Positions 1-9,771 of a stretch of 64,000 nucleotides of DNA are shown here, piece after piece. Origin of the DNA: Ruminococcus sp. UBA1394 (GTDB taxonomy: Bacteria; Bacillota; Clostridia; Oscillospirales; Ruminococcaceae); contig DBQM01000016.1 of the NCBI GenBank assembly GCA_002305725.1, positions 1 to 64,000 of the forward strand, written 5' to 3'. Position 1 is the first letter of the stretch. Every line of letters starts with the position of its first letter. A program made the position numbers and the translations under genes. Under the pieces are notes generated by a model. That model worked only from the letters and a program-made list of their open reading frames with translations. It was not told the origin of the DNA and made no database searches.

Positions 1-540
1 ACTGACTGTTTTGCAGGGTTGCCTGTATATTTATCTGATTTGAAAGGATATGGTGTTTTTATAGTAAACGATAAATTAATTTTGACGTTTAATATAATAC
101 GCATATCATACTATTTTTAATTGTTTAGATTTTAAGGAAGCGGCGTCTTCCTGAAATATATGGCATCACCGCACAGATACCGTTAAATTTGTGCGGTCAC
201 AGCCTGTTTTGGCAGAAACACACTCAGGAAGTCTTTGTAAAAGGGTTCCGAACGTTTTATAGAACCCGGCTCATTCAAAGGATTCGTAAAAAAGTTTCAC
301 CATAAGAAGAAGTACATAATTTAAACCGGAAAGGGCGTTTGCAGTTTTGGCGGACGTGCCTTCAGCAGCTGATTTATTCTCAAAATGCTTTAAATACGAA
401 ATACGCAATATTGTGTACGAAAATTGCTTTATTGCGGTAAATTCAGTTTATTCACTGTTATTGTATGTAACGAATATTTATAATAGGAATAATTATTTTT
501 AAATTTAATGAAGTTTTCTGATAACTGCTCCGGTAAAGAA
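1..540 (+). other. Gene-less leader region upstream of ribonuclease J
   Basis: No convincing reading frame is visible. The stretch contains a possible promoter (TTGACG at 82-87, TATCAT at 104-109) and three successive inverted repeats: GGAAG/CTTCC (136-140/147-151), ACCGCACA/TGTGCGGT (168-175/190-197) and GGGTTC/GAACCC (243-248/262-267). A TATAAT at 479-484 could be the -10 of a second promoter close to the gene. The hairpins may be a structured 5' leader or the tail of an upstream transcript, and I cannot assign a known RNA family. Confidence 0.35.
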
Positions 541-555
541 AAGCGAGGTTAAAAA

Positions 556-2376
556 GTGGAAAATAATTCAACCAGAAACAACCAGGATAACAGGAAAAAA
601 ATTTTCGGCAGGAAGAATACAACTGCGTCCTCTGCGCAGAACAGAAGTACTCTTCCGGCGGCAGTTGTGAAAAAAACTCCTGCACCACGTCCGAAAAGAG
701 AACCAAGAGAACAGAGAAGAACTCCTGTAAGGATAATTCCTCTCGGCGGTCTTAACGAAATCGGAAAGAACATGACAGTTATCGAGTGTTCCAACGATAT
801 GTTTATTATCGACTGCGGACTTGCTTTCCCGGATACAGAAATGCCGGGCGTTGATATTGTAATACCGGATTTCACATATGTTGAGAGAAACAAGGAAAAG
901 TTAAGGGGAATTGTACTGACTCACGGTCATGAAGACCACATCGGCGGTCTTGCATACCTGCTTAAAAAGGTGAATGTTCCTGTTTACGGCACAAAGCTTA
1001 CTCTCGGACTTGTTGAGGGAAAGCTTAAAGAACACGGTCTTTCCGGAAAGGTAAACTTAAACGTTGTTGCGCACAGAAAAACTGTAAAAATGGGCTGTAT
1101 GGCAGTTGAGTTTATAAGAGTCAACCACTCTATTCCGGACGCTGTGGGAATGGCAGTCCATACTCCTGCCGGAATTATTGTTCATACAGGTGACTTCAAA
1201 ATAGACTACAGCCCGATAAACGGCGAGATTATGGACCTTACAAGATTCGGCGAACTGGGAAGCAAGGGCGTTTTGGCACTTATGGCGGACTCCACAAACG
1301 CTGAAAGACCGGGTTATACACAGTCTGAGAGAAAAGTCGGGGAATCCTTTGAAAAGCTGTTTACCAAGGCAGAGGGAAAGAGAATCATTATTGCGACATT
1401 CTCCTCAAATATCCACCGTATACAGCAGATAGTCAACTGTGCTGTGAAATACGGCAGAAAAATCGCAATTTTCGGACGCAGTATGATAAATGTTATCACA
1501 ACTGCAATTGAACTGGGTTATCTTGATGTCCCGAAGGGAATTATCATTGATATAGATATGATGAACAGATATGACAGCTCTGAGATTATCCTTATCACAA
1601 CAGGAAGTCAGGGCGAGCCTATGTCTGCGCTTACAAGAATGGCAATGAACGACCATAAAAAAGTCAACATTACCCCTATGGACTTCATTATCATTTCTGC
1701 GACGCCTATTCCGGGAAATGAAAAGTTTGTTACAAAGGTTGTAAATGAACTTATGAAATCCGGCGCAGAGGTTGTTTACGAGGCTATGTATGAGGTACAC
1801 GTTTCCGGTCATGCCTGTCAGGAGGAATTAAAGCTTATTCAGGCGCTTACAAAGCCTAAGTTCTTTATCCCTGTACACGGTGAATACAAGCATCTGAAAA
1901 AACACGCCGAGCTTGCAAGAGAACTGGGTATGCCAAAGGAAAACGTAATTATCGGCGAGATAGGCAACGTTATTGAAACGGACGGCGTTAAGATGAACAT
2001 TGTTTCACAGGTCCCTGCCGGAAAAGTCCTGGTTGACGGACTTGGTGTCGGCGATGTCGGTTCAATCGTTCTGCGTGACAGAAAGCATCTTGCACAGGAC
2101 GGTCTTATCATAGTTGTTGTGGGAATTGAAAAGGCAAGCAACACTGTTGTTTCCGGACCGGAAATCATATCAAGAGGATTTGTCTATGTGAGAGAATCCG
2201 AGGAGCTTATCGACAATGCACGTCATCTTCTGGCGTCCACTCTTGCGACCTGTTCGATACAGGATTTCAGAGAATGGAATTCCATAAAGACAAAGCTCAG
2301 AGATGCATTGTCTGACTATATATATGAAAAGACAAAGCGCAGTCCTATGATACTGCCAATCATAATGGAAATCTGA
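556..2376 (+). CDS. rnj: Ribonuclease J
   Basis: Metallo-beta-lactamase/beta-CASP ribonuclease that degrades and matures RNA with 5'-exonuclease and endonuclease activity in the cytoplasm. The zinc-binding HGHEDH motif lies near residues 123-128, followed by the NHSIPD and HTGDFK segments. The beta-CASP and C-terminal regions carry HVSGHA and PVHGEYKHL, as in the family. The start is GTG with AGCGAGG about 8 nt upstream. At 606 residues it is longer than the usual ~555, because of a basic, Thr/Asn/Pro-rich N-terminal extension of about 55 residues that probably is disordered. RNase J1 and J2 cannot be separated from sequence alone. It heads a co-directional housekeeping run. Confidence 0.95.
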   Translation: MENNSTRNNQDNRKKIFGRKNTTASSAQNRSTLPAAVVKKTPAPRPKREPREQRRTPVRIIPLGGLNEIGKNMTVIECSNDMFIIDCGLAFPDTEMPGVDIVIPDFTYVERNKEKLRGIVLTHGHEDHIGGLAYLLKKVNVPVYGTKLTLGLVEGKLKEHGLSGKVNLNVVAHRKTVKMGCMAVEFIRVNHSIPDAVGMAVHTPAGIIVHTGDFKIDYSPINGEIMDLTRFGELGSKGVLALMADSTNAERPGYTQSERKVGESFEKLFTKAEGKRIIIATFSSNIHRIQQIVNCAVKYGRKIAIFGRSMINVITTAIELGYLDVPKGIIIDIDMMNRYDSSEIILITTGSQGEPMSALTRMAMNDHKKVNITPMDFIIISATPIPGNEKFVTKVVNELMKSGAEVVYEAMYEVHVSGHACQEELKLIQALTKPKFFIPVHGEYKHLKKHAELARELGMPKENVIIGEIGNVIETDGVKMNIVSQVPAGKVLVDGLGVGDVGSIVLRDRKHLAQDGLIIVVVGIEKASNTVVSGPEIISRGFVYVRESEELIDNARHLLASTLATCSIQDFREWNSIKTKLRDALSDYIYEKTKRSPMILPIIMEI

Positions 2377-2416
2377 TATTGGTATCTGCGTACTGTTTTG
2401 CGGAGGTGAAAACCCG

Positions 2417-4366
2417 TTGAAGAAAAAATATCCGTATTTATTCATATTTTCGGCTGTAATGCTTGTGCTGACCAGTGCCGCTGCTGCGGTTATGCTTTAT
2501 AAGTATGACATTCTGAAATTTGCCGCCGTTGTTGCACCGGCTGCCGTTTTTGCGGCAATTATGCTTATGGAACTTATCATTGCGGAAAAAAATTCCCTCA
2601 GATTCATTGCAAGGCTCAATGAATCGGTAGGAACAGCGGAAAACGAGGTATTGTATTATTTTGATACCCCGTCTGTTATCGTTGACGAAAATTTCAGAGT
2701 TCTGTGGTGTAACCAGGCATTCAGCACACAGATAATTCCGGAATATGAGGCGTTTGGTACGGAACTTTATAAAATAGCTGATATTGACATGAAGGCTCTC
2801 ATGATAAACGGCGAGGTCACTATCAATTACAGTGACAGGTCATTTAAGGTAAGCACAGTTATCACCCAGAGAGGCGAGCAGAAGCTTATTTTCCTGACCT
2901 TTACGGATATTACCGAATTTGCAGAGCTTTTCAGCAAATACAAGCGCACACGTCCGTCGGTACTGCTGCTTGTGATAGACAATTACGAGGACGTGCTTCA
3001 GAATTTCAAGGAAAGCGAAAAGGCGCAGGTTGCCGCTGAAATTGAAACCATGCTTGAAAAATTCATGTCACAGACAACGGGTGTTTTAAGAAAGCTTGGA
3101 AATGACAAGTTTATTGCCGTAATGGAAGAACAGCATCTCAATACGATAATTCAGTCGAAATTTGAGATACTTGACCAGGCAAGAAATATATGCATCGGCG
3201 ACAAGAGCAGCGTTATCACTCTTTCAATCGGCGTGGGCAGAGGAGCGTCAACTCTTGAGGAGAGCGAATCCTTTGCAAGGCAGGCGCTTGATATGTGTCT
3301 CGGACGAGGCGGCGACCAGGCGGCTGTCAAGACGGAAAACGGTTTCAGATTTTTCGGCGGTGTTGCAAAGGGCGTTGAAAAGAAATCAAGGGCGAAGTCA
3401 CGAATTATCTCAAATGCAATTCAGGAGCTTGTACATAACAGCGATAATGTTTATATTATGGGACACAGATTTGCTGACCTTGACGCTGTTGGCTCCGGTG
3501 CAGGACTTGCAGGCGCTATAAGACAGGCAGGGGGAGAGGCTTATTATGTGGTTGACCCCAGCCAGAATCTTGCGCAGGAACTTGTGGAAAAGCTGCGAAG
3601 CGAGGTCATAGATCTGCTGCTTACTCCGGAACAGGCGATAGAATCCTTTACGGAAAACAGTCTGCTCATAATAGTTGATACCCATAACGCTCACCTTGTT
3701 GAAAGCAGGGAGCTTTATGAAATGGCACACCATAAGGTTGTCATTGACCATCACAGAAAGTCGGTTGACTTTATAGATGACGCAGTTATTTTCTATCACG
3801 AACCATATTCGTCGTCAGCGTCTGAAATGGTAACTGAGGTAATACAGTATTTCAAGAATTTAAGCGTACTTCCTCAGGTTTATGCCGAGGCACTTTTAGC
3901 CGGAATTATGCTTGATACCAAAAACTTCGTTATGAAAACCGGTGTCAGAACCTTTGAGGCGGCGGCTTATCTGAGGAAAAACGGTGCTGATACAGTAAGC
4001 GTCAAGGGACTGTTCTCAAGCTCGTTCGAGGCTTACAAGCGCAAGTCAAGGCTTATTGCGTCGGCGGAAATATTTGACCGCTGTGCTGTTGCGTCAGCTG
4101 AAAACGAAACTGATGATATAAGGATAGTTGCGCCCCAGGCGGCTGATGAACTGCTGGGAATCAAGGGAGTGGACGCATCATTTGTTATATACAAGACCGG
4201 CGATGTTGTTAATATATCCGCAAGGTCGCTGGGGGTTATGAATGTTCAGATAATAATGGAAAAACTGGGCGGCGGCGGTCATCAGACCATGGCTGCGGCA
4301 CAGCTTAAAAATGTTTCTGAACAGACAGCAAAGGAAATGCTTGTCAATGCAATAAATCAGGACTGA
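2417..4366 (+). CDS. gdpP: Cyclic-di-AMP phosphodiesterase, GdpP type
   Basis: Membrane-bound phosphodiesterase that hydrolyses c-di-AMP. Two N-terminal transmembrane helices (about residues 8-28 and 34-55) are followed by a PAS-like domain, a degenerate GGDEF domain (the signature reads GNDKF), and a DHH/DHHA1 catalytic unit with [16 protein letters not shown] (near residue 443) and GGGGHQ near the C-terminus. The 649-residue length and domain order match the GdpP family exactly. Translation starts at TTG, supported by GGAGGTG at 2402-2408. It lies 40 bp after the RNase J gene and 17 bp before rplI, the order common in Firmicutes, so it is likely in one operon with rplI and dnaB. Confidence 0.95.
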   Translation: MKKKYPYLFIFSAVMLVLTSAAAAVMLYKYDILKFAAVVAPAAVFAAIMLMELIIAEKNSLRFIARLNESVGTAENEVLYYFDTPSVIVDENFRVLWCNQAFSTQIIPEYEAFGTELYKIADIDMKALMINGEVTINYSDRSFKVSTVITQRGEQKLIFLTFTDITEFAELFSKYKRTRPSVLLLVIDNYEDVLQNFKESEKAQVAAEIETMLEKFMSQTTGVLRKLGNDKFIAVMEEQHLNTIIQSKFEILDQARNICIGDKSSVITLSIGVGRGASTLEESESFARQALDMCLGRGGDQAAVKTENGFRFFGGVAKGVEKKSRAKSRIISNAIQELVHNSDNVYIMGHRFADLDAVGSGAGLAGAIRQAGGEAYYVVDPSQNLAQELVEKLRSEVIDLLLTPEQAIESFTENSLLIIVDTHNAHLVESRELYEMAHHKVVIDHHRKSVDFIDDAVIFYHEPYSSSASEMVTEVIQYFKNLSVLPQVYAEALLAGIMLDTKNFVMKTGVRTFEAAAYLRKNGADTVSVKGLFSSSFEAYKRKSRLIASAEIFDRCAVASAENETDDIRIVAPQAADELLGIKGVDASFVIYKTGDVVNISARSLGVMNVQIIMEKLGGGGHQTMAAAQLKNVSEQTAKEMLVNAINQD

Positions 4367-4383
4367 GAAAGGAATTATGCAAA

Positions 4384-4830
4384 ATGAAGGTTATTTTTTT
4401 ACAGGACGTCAAAGGCTCCGGCAAAAAAGGAGAGGTCAGGAATGTTGCTGACGGATACGCAAGAAATTTTCTGATAGGAAAGGGACTTGCTGTTGAGGCA
4501 ACTGCTAAAAACATGAATCTGCTGGACGGTCAGAAAGCGTCAGAGCAGCACAAAAAGGACGTTGAAAAGCAGAATGCTGAGGATATAAAGGCTGCTATTG
4601 ACGGCAAAAAGGTGGTTGCTCCTGCAAAGGCCGGTTCAAACGGCAAGCTTTTCGGCTCTGTCACAACAGGTACTATTGCTGAGCTTATCGAAAAGCAGTT
4701 TGGCAGAAAAATCGAAAAGAAGAAAATTTCACTTAAAAGCGATATAAAGAATTTTGGTACATACGAGGCTGATATAAAGCTTTATAACGGCGTCAGTGCC
4801 AAGGTTACAATTGAAGTTGTTGAAGAATAA
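4384..4830 (+). CDS. rplI: 50S ribosomal protein L9
   Basis: Large-subunit ribosomal protein L9 that binds 23S rRNA. The N-terminal signature region starting [17 protein letters not shown] and the [10 protein letters not shown] segment are diagnostic, and the length of 148 residues is normal. The C-terminal domain contains the expected GKLFGSVT segment. It sits between gdpP and dnaB, the conserved gdpP-rplI-dnaB order in Firmicutes. A strong hairpin lies just downstream at 4839-4865. Confidence 0.97.
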   Translation: MKVIFLQDVKGSGKKGEVRNVADGYARNFLIGKGLAVEATAKNMNLLDGQKASEQHKKDVEKQNAEDIKAAIDGKKVVAPAKAGSNGKLFGSVTTGTIAELIEKQFGRKIEKKKISLKSDIKNFGTYEADIKLYNGVSAKVTIEVVEE

Positions 4831-4838
4831 ATGAGTTG

Positions 4839-4865
4839 CTAAGGCAGTCGGTCAGACTGCCTTAG
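4839..4865 (+). other. 11-bp hairpin between rplI and dnaB
   Basis: Perfect inverted repeat CTAAGGCAGTC / GACTGCCTTAG around a 5-nt loop. No T tract follows, so it is not a standard terminator. It may be an mRNA processing or stability element separating ribosomal-protein and helicase expression. It ends 19 nt before the preferred dnaB start. Confidence 0.45.
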
Positions 4866-4884
4866 GATGTTTACGGAGATTGCT

Positions 4885-6231
4885 ATGGATTACCCTGATT
4901 TTTCCGATAAGGAAATGCCTTACAGCCTTGAGGCAGAGCAGACTATTTTAGGCGCAATACTTATTGACCAGTCGGTTATTTCAACTGTACTTGAAAAGGT
5001 CAAGCCGGACTGCTTTTATAATGAACAGCACAAGCAGCTTTTCAATATAATGCTGAGGATGTTTACTTCCGGTATCAAGGCGGACGTTATAACCGTTCTG
5101 AACGAGGCTGTCAAGGAAAATATTTTTGAAACGGCGCAGGAGGGAAGAAATTACCTTGCGGCGCTTGTCAATATGGTTCCGTCTGTTGACAATATTGACA
5201 GCTATTGTCAGATATGTGCGGAAAAATATTATATAAGAAGTCTTGCACTTGTTGCAAGGGAACTGCTCCATGAAATTTCTCTTGGGCAGAGCAGTGCGCA
5301 GGTCATGCTTGATTCTGCGGAACAGAAAATTTATGATATAAGACAGGGCAGAGATGTAAAGGGTCTGGCTCCTATAAGCGATGTTATTTTTGAATCGTGG
5401 GAAAGGCTTCAGAAAATCTCCGGTCCTGACAAGGACAAGTATCTTGGCGCAAGGACCGGATTTACAATGCTTGACTCAGTAACAACGGGTCTTAACAAAT
5501 CCGACCTAATAATCCTTGCGGCACGTCCTGGTATGGGTAAAACTTCGTTTGCCCTTAACATTGCGACAAATGTTGCAAGACGTTCTGAAAAGGAAGTTGC
5601 GGTTTTTTCTCTTGAAATGTCAAAGGAGCAGCTTGCAACAAGAATGCTTTCGACCGAGGCGCTTGTTGACTCAAACAAGCTGAGAAGCGGTCATCTTTCA
5701 GATGATGACTGGGTAAGACTTGCCTCCAGCGCCGACGTCCTCTGCGGACTGCCCCTTTATCTTGATGATACGCCAGGTACAAACGTGCCCCAGATAAAAG
5801 CAAAGCTCAGGCGCATGAAAAATATCGGGCTGGTTGTTATTGACTACCTGCAGCTTATGGAATCGACTATAAAGTCTGAAAACCAGGCGCTGAGAGTGGC
5901 TGAGATAACCCGTAATCTGAAAATACTTGCAAAGGAAATTGATGTTCCGGTCATACTGCTTTCACAGCTTAACCGAGGCGTTGAAGGCCGTCCGGACAAG
6001 CGTCCGCTTATGTCAGACCTGAGAGATTCCGGCGCTATCGAGCAGGACGCTGATATTGTTATGTTTCTGTACCGTGACGCATACTATAATAAGGAAAGTA
6101 CAGAGCCGAATGTTTCGGAATGTATAGTTGCAAAAAACCGTCACGGTGAAACGGGTACAATAAAGCTTATCTGGGACGGTCAGTTTACCCGCTTTTCAAA
6201 TGCTGATTTTGACAGCAGTCTGGAGGGATAA
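4885..6231 (+). CDS. dnaB: Replicative DNA helicase DnaB
   Basis: Hexameric 5'-3' replicative helicase that unwinds DNA at the fork. After the N-terminal DnaG-interacting domain, the RecA-like ATPase core has Walker A RPGMGKTS near residue 215, Walker B VVIDYLQLM and the LSQLNRGVE and SDLRDSGAIEQDAD motifs. I chose ATG 4885 because GGAG at 4875-4878 is correctly spaced. The in-frame ATG at 4867 has no ribosome binding site and abuts the preceding hairpin. From 4885 the protein has 448 residues, typical for the family. tilS follows after 3 bp. Confidence 0.95.
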   Translation: MDYPDFSDKEMPYSLEAEQTILGAILIDQSVISTVLEKVKPDCFYNEQHKQLFNIMLRMFTSGIKADVITVLNEAVKENIFETAQEGRNYLAALVNMVPSVDNIDSYCQICAEKYYIRSLALVARELLHEISLGQSSAQVMLDSAEQKIYDIRQGRDVKGLAPISDVIFESWERLQKISGPDKDKYLGARTGFTMLDSVTTGLNKSDLIILAARPGMGKTSFALNIATNVARRSEKEVAVFSLEMSKEQLATRMLSTEALVDSNKLRSGHLSDDDWVRLASSADVLCGLPLYLDDTPGTNVPQIKAKLRRMKNIGLVVIDYLQLMESTIKSENQALRVAEITRNLKILAKEIDVPVILLSQLNRGVEGRPDKRPLMSDLRDSGAIEQDADIVMFLYRDAYYNKESTEPNVSECIVAKNRHGETGTIKLIWDGQFTRFSNADFDSSLEG

Positions 6232-6234
6232 GCC

Positions 6235-7539
6235 TTGACTGAGAAAATTATCAGTACCATAGAAACTTATGGTATGCTCAAAGGCGGAGAGTGTGTGACA
6301 GCGGCTCTTTCCGGCGGTGCGGACAGCGTCTGCCTGCTGCTTGTGCTGAATGACTTAAAGGAAAGGTACAGCTTAAAGCTTGACGCAGTCCATGTAAATC
6401 ACTGCATAAGGGGCGAGGAGGCGGACAGAGATGAGCAATTCTGCCGTAAGCTGTGCGAAAGGCTCGGTGTTGAGCTTACTGTAAAAAGGATAGACGTCCC
6501 TGCAATTGCCGCTGAAAAAAAGCAGTCGCTGGAGGAGGCGGCAAGGAATGTGAGATATGCAGTCTTTGCAGAGCACTCTGCGGGGGGGCTTACAGCAACC
6601 GCCCATACAGCCTCGGACAACGCTGAAACAGTCCTGCTGAACCTTGCAAGAGGGACAGGTCTTAAAGGAATGTGCGGAATACCGCCTGTGAGGGACAGTA
6701 TAATCCGTCCGCTTATTGATGTTACACGGCAGGATGTTGAAAATTATCTTAAAGAAACCGGGCAGGATTTTGTCACCGATTCAACAAATCTGGACAATGA
6801 TTATACCAGAAACAGGATAAGACACAATATAATACCGGAAATATTGAGAATTAACAGCGGTTTTTATAAAACTTTTTGTGCAGAACTGAAAATATTTTCT
6901 GAGGAGAATATTTTTATTGAAAATTCTGTCAAAACAGCTTATAATATATGTATTGATAACGGTGCATTATGCGGTCTTGAAAAATATGATACCGTTATCA
7001 GAAAAAGATGTATTTCAATTTTTCTGAGGGAAAATTCCTTGCCTGTCAGCGCAGAAAAAATCAATGCTGTAAATGATATACTCGACAGCGGAGGAAAAAT
7101 CAATATTTCTGACGGCGTTTTTGCAGTGTGCAGAAAGCATATTCTGACAATCCTGCGAATGCCGGAGAAAACTGAAATACAGCCTGTTAAACTCTGCTGC
7201 GGGGAAAACAGTATATTTCCTCATAAGACAGTTTTTGCTGAAATAAAAGACGGCAGCGGAGGCATAATAGATACTGACAAGGTGTGCGGCGATATTGTAC
7301 TCAGAAGCCGCAGAAACGGCGACAGAATTCAGCTTGCCGGAAGAAGCTTCACCTCATCGGTAAAAAAACTGCTCAATGAAAAAATAAGGCCTGATATCAG
7401 ACCTTATATTCATTTTCTTGCAGATGATACGGGAGTTATATTTATTGAAAATATAGGGGTCGTAGACAGGGTAAAACCGGACGTCAATACACGGAAAAGT
7501 CTGTATATTACAGTGCTGCCGACCAGTCATGAAAAATAA
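6235..7539 (+). CDS. tilS: tRNA(Ile)-lysidine synthetase
   Basis: Ligates lysine to C34 of the minor tRNA-Ile so that it reads AUA codons; cytoplasmic and ATP-dependent. The PP-loop SGGADS lies at residues 26-31 and the [11 protein letters not shown] and [22 protein letters not shown] segments are characteristic. The start is TTG, supported by GGAGGG at 6222-6227. The length of 434 residues is slightly short for TilS. The C-terminal domain is present ([13 protein letters not shown]). The gene runs directly into a decayed hpt fragment, the normal neighbour of tilS in Firmicutes. Confidence 0.93.
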   Translation: MTEKIISTIETYGMLKGGECVTAALSGGADSVCLLLVLNDLKERYSLKLDAVHVNHCIRGEEADRDEQFCRKLCERLGVELTVKRIDVPAIAAEKKQSLEEAARNVRYAVFAEHSAGGLTATAHTASDNAETVLLNLARGTGLKGMCGIPPVRDSIIRPLIDVTRQDVENYLKETGQDFVTDSTNLDNDYTRNRIRHNIIPEILRINSGFYKTFCAELKIFSEENIFIENSVKTAYNICIDNGALCGLEKYDTVIRKRCISIFLRENSLPVSAEKINAVNDILDSGGKINISDGVFAVCRKHILTILRMPEKTEIQPVKLCCGENSIFPHKTVFAEIKDGSGGIIDTDKVCGDIVLRSRRNGDRIQLAGRSFTSSVKKLLNEKIRPDIRPYIHFLADDTGVIFIENIGVVDRVKPDVNTRKSLYITVLPTSHEK

Positions 7540-7703
7540 AAATTCCCTGTGAAATTGACTTTATGGCTGTTTCAAGCTATAATAGTAATACGGTCAGTTC
7601 GGGAGAAGTAAAGATACTCAAAGATCTGACCTGTGATACAGGCGGCAGATATGCCGTTATTATTGAGGATATAATTGATACGGGAAACTCCCGTATCACC
7701 TGA
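7540..7703 (+). pseudogene. hpt: Truncated remnant of hypoxanthine phosphoribosyltransferase
   Basis: The frame reads [14 protein letters not shown], later [11 protein letters not shown], then [13 protein letters not shown], before a TGA at 7701-7703. These are the central segments of HPRT, including the PRPP-binding loop (E-D-I-I-D-T-G). The first ~85 residues of a normal HPRT are absent; the fragment begins at the tilS stop codon. After the PRPP loop the frame is broken and nothing family-like continues. tilS-hpt-ftsH is the conserved Firmicute order, so this is a gene reduced to about 50 codons. I see no ribosome binding site or credible start. Confidence 0.85.
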
Positions 7704-7781
7704 TATCTGTATTCTTCCGGACAAGTTCTGAGAATACAGGGGGTACAGTAATACATAGAGAAAGAATGGAGTGTGAATTGA

Positions 7782-9734
7782 TTGACACCTAACAGGAACA
7801 GGGGCATTGCTGCCTATGCTGCGGTTGCAGCAATACTGATCATTGCGATTATGTTTATTTTCCCGAAGCTTTTAAGTTCGGGAGAAAAGAAAGAATATTC
7901 CGAGGTTATAAAAAACTTTGATGAATATAAAGTTTGCGAGTATACTCTCGATCTGGGTACAGGAGAGCTTGTATACAAGCTTATTGATGATGACAAGGAA
8001 TATAAGTATGAGGTGCCGAATGTAAGCATTTTCCTTGGCGATACTGATTCTGACGAAAATGATTACAGAACAGAATACAACAGGCTGCATCCGGACAAAC
8101 CGCTGAGCCAGGATTATAAGAAAATAAAGGATAATTCATGGCTTATTTCTGTTGTACCGTCTGTACTGCTGCTTGTTCTGGGCGTGGCTCTGTTCGTCTT
8201 TATGATGAAACAGACAAGCGGCGGAGGAAAGTATTCCGCATTCGGAAAGGCTAATATAAAGAATCAGGGTCAGAACAACGGCAAGAAAGTAACCTTTGCC
8301 GACGTTGCAGGCGCTGATGAAGAAAAGCACGAGATGGAGGAAATCGTTGACTTCCTTAAAAATCCGAAGAAGTATTCGGAAATTGGTGCAAGAATACCAA
8401 AGGGTGTACTTCTCCTTGGTCCTCCGGGTACCGGTAAAACTCTGCTTGCAAAGGCTGTTGCCGGCGAGGCAGGCTGTCCGTTCTTCCCGATATCCGGTTC
8501 TGACTTCGTTGAAATGTTTGTCGGCGTGGGTGCGTCAAGAGTGCGTGACCTTTTTGAACAGGCAAAGAAAAATGCTCCGTCAATCATCTTTATTGATGAA
8601 ATCGACGCTGTCGGACGTCACAGAGGCGCAGGCTTAGGCGGCGGACATGATGAGCGTGAGCAGACTTTAAACCAGCTGCTTGTTGAAATGGACGGCTTTA
8701 CAGGCAACGAAAGCGTAATCGTAATTGCGGCTACAAACAGACGTGATATCCTTGACCCTGCTCTGCTGCGTCCGGGACGTTTTGACAGACAGATAGTTGT
8801 AGGTTATCCGGATATAAAGGGACGTGAGGAAATCCTTAAAGTCCACACTAAAAACAAGCCGCTTGCACCGGACGTTAACCTTAAAACAATTGCAAAGACA
8901 ACTGTCGGCTTTACAGGTGCAGACCTTGAAAATCTTGTAAACGAGGCGTCACTCCTTGCTGCAAGAGCCAACAGAAAGGCTATTATCAGGGAAGATATCG
9001 AGGAGGCAACAATCAAGGTAATTGCCGGTCCGGAAAAGAAGTCAAGAGTTGTTACAGAACGTGAAAAGAAGCTTACTTCATATCACGAGGCTGGTCATGC
9101 CGTTTGTACCTATTACTGTCCTACACAGGATAAGGTTCACCAGGTTTCAATTATTCCGAGAGGAATGGCTGGCGGATTTACAATGTCCCTGCCGGAGCAT
9201 GACAAGTCCTATGTAAGCAAGACTGAAATGAAGGAGAATATTGTAACACTCCTCGGCGGACGTGTTGCTGAAAAGCTTATCCTTGAAGATATTTCAACCG
9301 GTGCGTCAAACGATATTGAAAGAGCCACCGGTATTGCACGGAACATGGTAACAAAATACGGTTTCAGCGACAAGCTCGGACCTATGGTTTACGGCAACGA
9401 CCAGAGTAAAGTTTTCCTCGGACGTGACTTTAACAGTTCAAGAAACTATTCTGAAAATGTCGCAGCTGAAATTGACGCTGAAATGCGTGAGATAATCGAA
9501 GAGGGATACGAAAAGTCAAAGGAACTGCTGGAACAGCATATCGACCAGCTGCATTTCCTTGCAAAGTATCTTATGAAGTACGAGAAGATTGACGATGAGG
9601 ACTTTGAAAAGCTCATGAAAGGCGAAATGGACGAAAGCGTTCTCAAAGAGGACGAACCGGAGAATAAGCCTGAAAATGAAACGGAAGAAAATTCCGGCAG
9701 CACAGGGGAATCATCAGAAGATAAAACAGAATAA
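7782..9734 (+). CDS. ftsH: ATP-dependent zinc metalloprotease FtsH
   Basis: Membrane-anchored AAA+ protease that degrades membrane and regulatory proteins. An N-terminal transmembrane helix (about residues 9-29) and a second (about 125-147) flank an extracytoplasmic segment. The AAA domain has Walker A GPPGTGKT near 213-220, Walker [10 protein letters not shown] and the second region of homology [20 protein letters not shown]. The zinc site HEAGH lies at 435-439. The 650-residue length is normal and the C-terminus is a very acidic tail. The start is TTG with TGGAG about 10 nt upstream. A perfect bidirectional terminator follows. Confidence 0.97.
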   Translation: MTPNRNRGIAAYAAVAAILIIAIMFIFPKLLSSGEKKEYSEVIKNFDEYKVCEYTLDLGTGELVYKLIDDDKEYKYEVPNVSIFLGDTDSDENDYRTEYNRLHPDKPLSQDYKKIKDNSWLISVVPSVLLLVLGVALFVFMMKQTSGGGKYSAFGKANIKNQGQNNGKKVTFADVAGADEEKHEMEEIVDFLKNPKKYSEIGARIPKGVLLLGPPGTGKTLLAKAVAGEAGCPFFPISGSDFVEMFVGVGASRVRDLFEQAKKNAPSIIFIDEIDAVGRHRGAGLGGGHDEREQTLNQLLVEMDGFTGNESVIVIAATNRRDILDPALLRPGRFDRQIVVGYPDIKGREEILKVHTKNKPLAPDVNLKTIAKTTVGFTGADLENLVNEASLLAARANRKAIIREDIEEATIKVIAGPEKKSRVVTEREKKLTSYHEAGHAVCTYYCPTQDKVHQVSIIPRGMAGGFTMSLPEHDKSYVSKTEMKENIVTLLGGRVAEKLILEDISTGASNDIERATGIARNMVTKYGFSDKLGPMVYGNDQSKVFLGRDFNSSRNYSENVAAEIDAEMREIIEEGYEKSKELLEQHIDQLHFLAKYLMKYEKIDDEDFEKLMKGEMDESVLKEDEPENKPENETEENSGSTGESSEDKTE

Positions 9735-9740
9735 AGAACT

Positions 9741-9768
9741 AAACTCCCATGGAAATCCATGGGAGTTT
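9741..9768. terminator. Bidirectional terminator between ftsH and the NYN gene
   Basis: AAACTCCCATGG / CCATGGGAGTTT, a 12-bp perfect stem with a 4-nt loop, located between convergent genes. The A/T-rich arms give a U-rich tail in both directions. Confidence 0.85.
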
Positions 9769-9771
9769 TGA

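Noticed and set aside
1405..1812. Antisense frames inside RNase J and other long genes
   Set aside because: They overlap strongly conserved proteins and lack start signals; treated as shadows throughout.
4867..4884. Upstream ATG of dnaB
   Set aside because: No ribosome binding site and directly behind a hairpin; ATG 4885 is correctly spaced from GGAG.
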